Origin: Trichomonas vaginalis G3
Taxonomy: Eukaryota; Parabasalia; Trichomonadida; Trichomonadidae
Length of the DNA stretch: 64,000 nucleotides
Reading direction: 5' to 3'
Assembly (NCBI RefSeq): GCF_026262505.1
Contig: NC_067206.1
Span: forward strand, 34,611,896 to 34,675,895
In this document: positions 50,904 through 58,042 of the stretch, in pieces
How positions within the stretch are numbered: the first letter of the stretch is position 1
Layout: each line of letters opens with the position of its first letter
Program-made: the position numbers and the translations under genes
The notes under the pieces: model-generated
The model's database searches: none
Told to the model about the DNA's origin: nothing
The model's input: the letters and a program-made list of their open reading frames with translations, nothing else

Positions 50904-51779
50904 ATGTTAGAAAAAAAGTTTGCTGACATTGACAAGAAATTTGAGAATGTTTTAAACAAGAACAAGAGGAAGTTGGAAAATGCTCAGATAAAACCCATAC
51001 ATGACAAGTTCTTATTTGCTCAGAATGGTATAACAGGTCTAATTGCACCACCTGGGTCGGGTAAGACTTTCACTTATCTTAAAATGGCTGCACAACAACA
51101 AGAACTAGATGAGAAGAACCCATTCTATGAGTTAGTAGTCATTTGTAGTACTTCTGGTCAATTTGACCAAACAGTCAATTCGTTCAAAGATATTATAAAA
51201 AAGTCTAAGTTAGTATGTATAAAAGACTCTGAGTTGTTAGATTGGATAAAGAAGTACCAAAGAAGAGTTTTGAAGTATAATGCTATAAATGAGTATGTCA
51301 ATTCAAAGTTTAAAGACCCAAATGAGGAAATGCAGAGAATATTAGAGAAGAAACACTTCAGAAACAAACAGAAAGAGATAGAATACATTTCGAAGAAATT
51401 GCAATCTTACGATTGGAAGACTTACCCTCATAGATGTCTTCTTATCTTAGATGACTTTGCTTCTCATCCTTTGTTAAAGAACAGAGAACAAGACATGTGT
51501 CGAATTCTTAAGAAGCTCAGACACTTTAACATTTCAGTTGTCATTTGTGTACAGACAGCAAAGAGTTTAAGTAAGGATGTAAAGAGAATACTTACTGATA
51601 TCATACTCTTCCCCGGATTGTCCGAAGACGATTTCATGGAACTTATGAAAGAGTCCATGGCAGGTAAGTTTGACAGACATGAACTATGGGGGAGGTACAA
51701 AGTCATACAAGACCCTCATACTTCTTTCAGAATTCACATCTACGCGAACAAAGTTCAAATTGTAAAAAGTCAAGCGTAA
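50904..51779 (+). CDS. Maverick packaging ATPase (FtsK/HerA, A32-like)
   Basis: 291 residues from the ATG at 50904. Walker A GLIAPPGSGKTFTYL lies near residue 45, Walker B LLILDDFAS near 180, and a glutamine-containing sensor segment (VVICVQTAKSL) near 215, in the order of the A32-type genome-packaging ATPases of Polintons, adenovirus-like elements and poxviruses. The frame is also open upstream to 50802, but that part overlaps the divergent gene, so the later ATG is preferred. Uninterrupted. Confidence 0.85.
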   Translation: MLEKKFADIDKKFENVLNKNKRKLENAQIKPIHDKFLFAQNGITGLIAPPGSGKTFTYLKMAAQQQELDEKNPFYELVVICSTSGQFDQTVNSFKDIIKKSKLVCIKDSELLDWIKKYQRRVLKYNAINEYVNSKFKDPNEEMQRILEKKHFRNKQKEIEYISKKLQSYDWKTYPHRCLLILDDFASHPLLKNREQDMCRILKKLRHFNISVVICVQTAKSLSKDVKRILTDIILFPGLSEDDFMELMKESMAGKFDRHELWGRYKVIQDPHTSFRIHIYANKVQIVKSQA

Positions 51780-51883
51780 AAATGTAAGTGTTTGAGTCTT
51801 AGTCTGTTGTGGTGCTGGGGCTGTCGGTTCTTCTGGCTTTGGAATGGACTCGGTTGGTGGTACGTCAGTCATCCGTTTGTGTC

Positions 51884-52332
51884 CTGTCGGAAGGAAGGAC
51901 TTTTCCTGTCGGAAGGAAGGACTTTTCCTGTCGGAAGGAAGGACTTTTCCTGTTGGAAGGAAAAACTTTTCCTGTCGGAAAGAAAAACTTTTCCTGTCGG
52001 AAAGAAAAACTTTTCCTGTCGGAAAGAAAAATTTTTCCTGTCGGAAAGAAAAATTTTTCCTGTCGGAAAGAAAAATTTTTCCTGAAGGTCGGCCAAAAAG
52101 TTCTCAATTTTCGAAAATTTGAATGGTTTACGGACGGACAACTGGAAAAATTTTTCCTGTTGGAAGGAAAATTTTTTCCTGTTGGAAGGAAAATTTTTTC
52201 CTGTTGGAAGGAAAATTTTTTCCTGTTGGAAGGAAAAACTTTTCCTGTTGGAAGGAAATTTTTTTCCTGTTGGAAGGAAAAACTTTTCCTGTCGGAAGGA
52301 AGGACTTTTCCTGTCGGAAGGAAGGACTCGGA
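51884..52332. repeat. 22-bp tandem repeats, two blocks (9 and 8 copies)
   Basis: The unit CTGTCGGAAGGAAGGACTTT plus TC is repeated nine times from 51884 to 52081 and eight times from 52157 to 52332, in variants (GGAAGG/GGAAAG, GTCGG/GTTGG) that come in runs. A unique stretch of about 75 nt separates the blocks. Because 22 is not a multiple of 3 and no unit contains a stop in any frame, several frames on both strands stay open; these are not genes. Confidence 0.95.
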
Positions 52333-52419
52333 ATGCCAGAAGGACTCGGACAAGACAATTTACCATCTAGAGCTACCTGAGCCATCTTTGGTGTCAAGCT
52401 TGAAAAATAAATGGTTCAT

Positions 52420-53199
52420 TTACTCTTCCTCTTTGAAGTTATCGAAATACTCTGTTATCTTTTCCTTCAGTAGCGGCAAATCTTCTTTGAATGTAAGTAT
52501 TGTACAACCTTTCATATCATAGTGTGTTTGAGGTAACGTATCTTGAACTATCTGTTTAACATCTTCATTTGGTGTCATTGAAATCGGTAAGTTTTCGCGA
52601 TAGAACCAATTTCTGTCAGATTTGTAAATCTTAGCTAAGTCGTAAAAGCTTTTGTTGTTTCTTCTGACTAAATGCAACATAACCATATCTCTGTCTTCTT
52701 CATTTTCCATCTCTTCAGTGTAAATCATATACTTATAGTTCTTTTCCTTTCCTTTTGGTACCGAACGTGGTATTCTTTTCTGTATGTTTTTGTCTTCTTT
52801 CATCATATCTTCTCTCTGCTTTGTACAAAGTTCGTCAAGTAGCATAAGTATGTAGATTGCATAACGAGGTGAAGCCCACATTGCTATTGAACTAGCTAGG
52901 AACTTATGAACATATATACCTTTTAGATGCGATGGTAAGTTTTGTCTGTCTTGGTACATCTTTTTAAGTTCTACATGTTCAAACTCACTGAGGAGTTCAT
53001 GAGTGCTATTTAATTCAAACCAGTCTTGTGGTTTCTTGGTATCTGGAGCAAAACATGCTGTCAAAATACTTTGCATTTGGTACATGTCATCTTTGACCGA
53101 ACGAATGAGACGTAACTGTTTGTTAAACTGTATGTACTCATATTCTTCATTTATGGCTTCATGAACGATAGCAGTTGTTGTGTTCTCTGTTGTTGTCAT
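52420..53199 (-). CDS. Maverick protein of unknown function, 259 residues
   Basis: Uninterrupted frame; the ATG at 53199 (MTTTENTTTAIVHEA) is preferred because the frame open further upstream has no ATG. Helical, charged sequence with LDELCTKQREDMMKEDKNI and a Trp-rich central part. No family recognised. Its upstream block is nearly the same as that of the next gene (53288-53899). Confidence 0.55.
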   Translation of the reverse strand: MTTTENTTTAIVHEAINEEYEYIQFNKQLRLIRSVKDDMYQMQSILTACFAPDTKKPQDWFELNSTHELLSEFEHVELKKMYQDRQNLPSHLKGIYVHKFLASSIAMWASPRYAIYILMLLDELCTKQREDMMKEDKNIQKRIPRSVPKGKEKNYKYMIYTEEMENEEDRDMVMLHLVRRNNKSFYDLAKIYKSDRNWFYRENLPISMTPNEDVKQIVQDTLPQTHYDMKGCTILTFKEDLPLLKEKITEYFDNFKEEE

Positions 53200-53287
53200 T
53201 TCTGTCTTTACATACAAAATAAAAAAAATATTTTATAAAAAACTAGCGTTATTTTCTATCTTGTATAAAAGACCAAAAATAAACGCT

Positions 53288-53899
53288 TTACATGTATTTT
53301 TCAGCAACTTCGTCAAATAATTTTATAGCACTATCTATCTCATCTACTTCAAACGTTTCTTTACCTTTCGTGGGAGCACCATACATTTTCTCAAACTTTT
53401 CAAGTAGTTCTGTTTCAGCAGCTCTCATATCATTTACAAACACAACCTTAACTCTATTGACTGTAGAGTCATATCTTTGAGTTATATTAAATGTTCTTCC
53501 TATCTTATATCTCTTTGTATTGAAGTCCTTCGGTTTCTGAACGATGTAAAGTAAGCCTTCACTGCAACGTTCAGTATCGAATGAACCATATGTTATGAAA
53601 TTATATCCAACAACTGGGTCAATCCATAACAAAACTATCGGTATAAGACTTTTGTCGATGAGATATGCTGTAGTTCCATAGAATCTTACCGATATCATAA
53701 GCTCAGGATTTCTTGTCAAAATTTTCTGAGTAGAAGCAATTCTAACCCAGTCCTTTGTTTTCTTTCCAGATGGAGATATAATGTCTGACAAAGAATATTT
53801 GTTGTATTTCTTTGAGTATCTTACGTTTAAATCACCTATTCTAACCACTTTGGTGTCATTGTCTATCTTTTTAACTGTTTCAAACTCAGTGTTTAACAT
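53288..53899 (-). CDS. Maverick KilA-N plus T5orf172 (GIY-YIG-like) protein
   Basis: 203 residues. The first half (VVRIGDLNVRYSKKYNKYSL to AYLIDKSLIPIVLLWIDP) fits the KilA-N DNA-binding fold of poxviruses, phages and giant viruses. The second half (EGLLYIVQKPKDF, RYKIGRTFNITQRY, RAAETELLEKF) fits the T5orf172/MUG113 family related to GIY-YIG nucleases. This pairing is common in large DNA viruses. Uninterrupted. Exact role unknown. Confidence 0.7.
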   Translation of the reverse strand: MLNTEFETVKKIDNDTKVVRIGDLNVRYSKKYNKYSLSDIISPSGKKTKDWVRIASTQKILTRNPELMISVRFYGTTAYLIDKSLIPIVLLWIDPVVGYNFITYGSFDTERCSEGLLYIVQKPKDFNTKRYKIGRTFNITQRYDSTVNRVKVVFVNDMRAAETELLEKFEKMYGAPTKGKETFEVDEIDSAIKLFDEVAEKYM

Positions 53900-54023
53900 T
53901 TCCTGTCTTTACATACAAAATAAAAAAAAATATTTTAAAAAAACTAGCGTTAATTTTATTTTTTCTATCTTGTATAAAAGATATGATTTCATAGAGTTTT
54001 TTTACGATTTTCATGAGTTTTAG

Positions 54024-54231
54024 GCAACCCCTGTAAAAGTCGGGGTAGCATTTTTTCACGATTTTCATGAGTTTTTTCACGATTTTCATGAGTTTTAGGC
54101 GAGTAAGATTTTTAACGTACTCGCATTTTTTTACGATTTTCATAGAGTTTTGGCGACCCCTGTAAAAGTCGGGGTCGCATTTTTTTACGATTTTCATGAG
54201 TTTTAGGCGAGTGGTTTTTTTTACTACTCGC
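54024..54231. repeat. Array of four hairpins in a repeated frame sequence
   Basis: Four stems of 6-9 bp are set in copies of the frame ACGATTTTCATGAGTTTTAGG: 54024-54049, 54099-54124, 54153-54178 and 54207-54231. Stems 1 and 3 are of the GCGACCCC/GGGGTCGC type with the loop TGTAAAAGTC; stems 2 and 4 are GCGAGT/ACTCGC with longer A/T-rich loops. The two types alternate, and the frame sequence also recurs once without a stem (about 54,056-54,085). Confidence 0.85.
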
Positions 54232-54324
54232 AATTTTTCACGATTTTCATGAGTTTTTTTTACGATTTTCGTACGGAATCTCTATCCTCGATTTTCCTGG
54301 GGTAGCAAACATATGAGGAAATTC

Positions 54325-54520
54325 ATGAAATTTGGTCATTTTTTTACGATTTCAGGGATTTTTTTTACGAAGTGTCAAAGTTCACTTCGTCAAAAAATAC
54401 AGTTATATCATGAAATTTGGTCATTTTTTTACGATTTCAGGGATTTTTTTTACGAAGTGTCAAAGTTCACTTCGTCAAAAAATACAGTTATATCATGAAA
54501 TTTGGTCATTTTTTTCAGCA
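54325..54520. repeat. 85-bp tandem repeat, about 2.3 copies
   Basis: Copies start at 54325, 54410 and 54495, exactly 85 bp apart and essentially identical. Each full unit contains a hairpin ACGAAGTG/CACTTCGT (54367-54374 and 54383-54390 in the first). The third copy is cut short by sequence that leads into the inverted repeat at 54517. Confidence 0.9.
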
Positions 54521-54680
54521 AAAATATATTTTAGGCGAACCAGGTCCCTCGGTCCCTCGGTCCCTCGGTCAAATGAACTTCTCTGAAAAAGTGTGACAAC
54601 ATGACATTTTGACAACAGTCCAGGAAATAGACTTCATCGTATATGTTTTGTCATGAATTTCATCGTCAATGAGCGTAAAT
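54517..54680. repeat. Inverted repeat left of the 294-residue gene
   Basis: The sequence AAATATATTTTAGGCG, then three copies of GGTCCCTC, then a segment with CATGACATTTTGACAAC, recurs in reverse orientation at about 55845-55985. The two copies bracket the gene at 54711-55595. A further partial copy occurs around 56440-56480. Confidence 0.8.
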
Positions 54681-54710
54681 CAGACAAAAATATATTTCTA
54701 CCATAAAGTT

Positions 54711-55595
54711 TCACAAGCGTTTTACATGGTATATGTTGTGATGGTTCATGACTTTAAACAGTTTTGTAGCTTCTATTTCTTCACGAAGGATATCAAAAGT
54801 TTTAACGATACCGAAAGTTTCTTTGTACTTCTTCTTGACATCAGATAGAAGGAAATCGTTAGCAGTTGGATAGTTTTTGTTCAGAAATGTCAACATGTCC
54901 ATTTTATCTTCTGCTGGTTTCTCTGCTTCTTTCTTTAAGTCAGCATAGTCTTTTCGCATACGTTCTATCTCTTTGACGGAGTAGTTATATTTCTTCATTG
55001 CTGCTTTACATTTTGAACATTGTGGGTTCATTTTTGCGTTATATTCTGAAATTTGTCCTGCTAAAACAAGTAAGGCGTAAATGGTTTTCTTTAACTCAAA
55101 AGTTGCTGGTTTTATCTGTTGGTTCCATACTTTACCTCTTCTATCTTTATCTCTTATCTGCCATACACATTTTGCAACTAACGAAACAAAGTTGTCGTAG
55201 GTCTTAAACTCCCCAGATTTATATATGTCAATGTCCATGACTTTGTGGTTGCAATGAAATCCAAGAAACTCATAGTTTACCTTACGTATGAACTTCTTGG
55301 TTTCTACTGAGTCAGTTGGTTTCACTTCTATTTCATCGAATTCTGGAATTGTAAGCTTTTGTTGTTGTATTTCAGGAAGTTTAGGCAGATGTTCCACCAG
55401 GTCCTGCATTTCATAAAGATACTGTTCATTTGTTTCATCTTTTGCACTACAGTCTAAATCTCCTTGGAGAAGTTCTTGCTTTATCTTCTGGATTTCTGTT
55501 TCGAAAGTATATGAAGAAGGAATGAAGCTTTTCATCTCTACTAACATTGAAGTTGGGTTCATGACTAACGAGTTTGGTGCTGTTGTTGCTGACAT
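54711..55595 (-). CDS. Maverick protein of unknown function, 294 residues
   Basis: The preferred start is the ATG at 55595 (MSATTAPNSLVMNPTSM). The frame is open upstream to 55889, but that part reads through repeat sequence and is not conserved in style. The protein is helical and charged, with a CxxC pair (PQCSKCKAAMKKY) that could bind zinc. No family recognised. It is bracketed by inverted repeats. Confidence 0.55.
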   Translation of the reverse strand: MSATTAPNSLVMNPTSMLVEMKSFIPSSYTFETEIQKIKQELLQGDLDCSAKDETNEQYLYEMQDLVEHLPKLPEIQQQKLTIPEFDEIEVKPTDSVETKKFIRKVNYEFLGFHCNHKVMDIDIYKSGEFKTYDNFVSLVAKCVWQIRDKDRRGKVWNQQIKPATFELKKTIYALLVLAGQISEYNAKMNPQCSKCKAAMKKYNYSVKEIERMRKDYADLKKEAEKPAEDKMDMLTFLNKNYPTANDFLLSDVKKKYKETFGIVKTFDILREEIEATKLFKVMNHHNIYHVKRL

Positions 55596-55635
55596 GTTCT
55601 TACAATAAAATAAAAAATATTTTTTTAAAAAAAAA

Positions 55636-56275
55636 CTAAAATATATTTTTGCCGAATTCAAGAGTTTTGTGTGTTTTCTACGGTGGAGCCAAAAATGGCT
55701 CGACCTCAAAACAAGCATTTCGTGAAGAATATACCACCCGCCGGAATTCCGGCAGGTGCTTTTTTTATACAAAACATATACGATGAAAGTCTTGACAAAA
55801 CATGTACGATGAAAGTCTTGACAAAACATGTACGATGAAAGTCTTGACAAAACATATACGAAGAAGTATATTTCCTGTGTTGTTGTCAAAATGTCATGTT
55901 GTCACCATTTTCAAAAAGATGTTAGTTGACCGAGGGACCGAGGGACCGAGGGACCTGGTTCGCCTAAAATATATTTTTGCCGAAAAAATGAGTTTTGTGT
56001 GTTTTCTACGGTGGAGCCAAAAATGGCTCGACCTCAAAACAAGCATTTCGTGAAGAATATACCACCCGCCGGAATTCCGGCAGGTGCTTTTTTTATACAA
56101 AACATATACGATGAAAGTCTTGACAAAACATGTACGATGAAAGTCTTGACAAAACATGTACGATGAAAGTCTTGACAAAACATGTACGATGAAAGTCTCA
56201 ACAAAACATATACGATGAAGTCTCAACAAAACAAGCATTTTGTGAAGAATATACCAACCGCCGGAATTCCGGCGG
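55636..56275. repeat. Direct duplications with 26-bp tandem units and EcoRI-core palindromes
   Basis: A block of about 230 nt starting CTAAAATATATTTTTGCCGA at 55636 recurs at 55964 (offset 328). Each contains the palindrome GCCGGAATTCCGGC (55740-55753 and 56068-56081) followed by tandem units of 26 bp (CGATGAAAGTCTTGACAAAA plus CATGTA). A third palindrome lies at 56260-56273 with a shorter preceding match. Inverted-repeat sequence (about 55845-55985) lies between the two main copies. Confidence 0.9.
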
Positions 56276-56476
56276 TTGCTTTTTTATACAAAATTCAACG
56301 GGTGAAAGAATACGATGAAGAAGTCTTGACAAAACATTTACGATGAAATTCATGAGAAATTAGATGATGAAATCTATCTCCTGTGTTGTTGTCTAAATGT
56401 CATGTTGTCACACTTTTTCAGAGAAGTTAAAATGACCTGGGGACCGAGGGACCTGGTGAGATCTAAAATATATTTT

Positions 56477-57337
56477 TCAGTACTTTTTCAGCACTTTTCC
56501 GTAGTTGTATATGAAAGACAATTCGAGATAAAAGTCATAGTACAAAGGTATAATATGCTGCACACCGTTTGTTGTGAACCAGACTTGAAAGTCAGAGAAA
56601 CTGTTACTAGGTGGTTCGTAGAATTTAGAAGCAAAGTCATAAAAGTCCTTACCGATACAAAGAAAACTGTTGTTGCTTGAACTGAAACTTGCATGACACA
56701 TGACATTTTGAGGATCGAACACGTTTCTATAAACTGTCAAATCTGTTGGTGGGAGTATAAATTTAAACGGACCGTCAGGTGGCAATGGTTCGTTCTGGTT
56801 TAGTAACCGAAGAAATTGTGCCCAAGAACGTTTGTCCACCCCCCAATATAAAAACTCCGTATCTCTTGGAGGGTTATTTTCAATCCTTTGAAATGAAACT
56901 GTGGAATTCATCTTGTCGTATTCTAGTTTCAGATAGTATGTTCCATTTAGTAAAGAGTGGTATTTTTCTTGAAATTCCCAGTAGTATTTGTTTATTTGAG
57001 TTTGAAAGTCATTTAGAGTTTTCTCAAGACTTTCGTCTGAACGAATTGTAAAGATTTTCATTTCGTCAAATCTTTCTATTAGACCATCAGAGCCTTTATA
57101 CTGACCGTGAAAATATACTGCGAACATAAACGCGTTAGTTCTATTTGAAAACAAAACTCTTCTAAATCCTATTGCCTTTGCATCTGAAGGACTTTGAAGC
57201 CAACGAACTGGATAGTCAAATCTATATGTACGGGATGAAATTTCTTCATCTGATATAGTCCTACCAGCGTTTGTAAAGATATAGTCTAACGGTTTTGTAT
57301 CTGCTACTTTTGTTCTTTGTTTTTCAACCTGAAGCAT
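56477..57337 (-). CDS. Maverick protein of unknown function, 286 residues
   Basis: Uninterrupted and rich in aromatic residues and beta-strand patterns (FMFAVYFHGQY, YYLKLEYDKMNSTVSF, FLYWGVDKRSW). The N-terminus MLQVEKQRTKVADTKPLDYI resembles the start of the gene at 63895, so this protein is one of a pair. A jelly-roll or attachment type virion protein is possible but not shown. Confidence 0.55.
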   Translation of the reverse strand: MLQVEKQRTKVADTKPLDYIFTNAGRTISDEEISSRTYRFDYPVRWLQSPSDAKAIGFRRVLFSNRTNAFMFAVYFHGQYKGSDGLIERFDEMKIFTIRSDESLEKTLNDFQTQINKYYWEFQEKYHSLLNGTYYLKLEYDKMNSTVSFQRIENNPPRDTEFLYWGVDKRSWAQFLRLLNQNEPLPPDGPFKFILPPTDLTVYRNVFDPQNVMCHASFSSSNNSFLCIGKDFYDFASKFYEPPSNSFSDFQVWFTTNGVQHIIPLYYDFYLELSFIYNYGKVLKKY

Positions 57338-57373
57338 TTTATATATGTAAAAATATACTGTTTTAAAAATGTT

Positions 57374-57958
57374 TTAAAATGGTATGCCATATAGCTTCTT
57401 GAATTTGTTAAGAAGTATTTTAACGCATTTTCCATCTGTATCTCTAGTGTTTACATAAGCATAGCCTTCCTTAGTAAAATATACTTGTAATTTCCTATAG
57501 TTTACGCCGGTATAAAAGTAGAAAGAGTCTTGTTCTTCGCTATAGTAGTAAAACTCAAACGTATGCTTGCCATAGTCTGTAATTTCAATTGTTTCATCTT
57601 CTAGTTCGTCGACAAATTCGAATACAATATCTCCAATTTTGCCTATGTTCTTACTGTTTTCAGAACAAGTGACCCAACGCAAGTTTTCAAGTCTATTGTC
57701 GTTTCTTATACGGTTTATATGGTCTACAAAAGGTAAATTGTTAGGGTTCGGTATAAAATGAGTTGCAATGACAATATGTTTAAAATAGTTTTTTCCACCC
57801 ATCTTCATAGTAGCATATCCGTCATTTCGCTCCCATTCGCTTAAAACTCTTTTTGTCTTTTTGTTTCTGACTTCAAATGACTCACAACAGTGAATTTCAT
57901 ATTTCTCATCTAACAAACAAGTTTCCCAACGGTCTTCTTCAACAAACTCAGCGTACAT
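57374..57958 (-). CDS. Maverick HNH endonuclease
   Basis: 194 residues. The motif run HIVIATHFIPNPNNLPFVDH followed by INRIRNDNRLENLRWVTCSENSKN is the HNH_3 homing-endonuclease pattern. An N-terminal NUMOD4-like segment is suggested by the aromatic start. The C-terminal third is unrecognised. Such nucleases are frequent passengers in phages and large DNA viruses. Uninterrupted. Confidence 0.85.
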   Translation of the reverse strand: MYAEFVEEDRWETCLLDEKYEIHCCESFEVRNKKTKRVLSEWERNDGYATMKMGGKNYFKHIVIATHFIPNPNNLPFVDHINRIRNDNRLENLRWVTCSENSKNIGKIGDIVFEFVDELEDETIEITDYGKHTFEFYYYSEEQDSFYFYTGVNYRKLQVYFTKEGYAYVNTRDTDGKCVKILLNKFKKLYGIPF

Positions 57959-58042
57959 TTCAAATAAAATAAAAAAAATATTTTTTTGAAAAAATGTTTT
58001 AAAAAATGTTTTAAAAAATGTTTTACTATTTCATGCAATGTT

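Noticed and set aside
51809-52522. Long overlapping ORFs on both strands in the 22-bp repeats
   Set aside because: They exist only because a 22-bp unit without stops is repeated; all frames give the same low-complexity words.
53886-54233. Minus-strand ORF with repeated KLMKIVKK
   Set aside because: It is a translation of the hairpin array and its frame sequence, overlaps the start of a real gene, and resembles no protein.
55596-55889. N-terminal extension of the 294-residue Maverick gene
   Set aside because: It reads through the EcoRI-core palindrome and 26-bp tandem units, which recur elsewhere without a gene.
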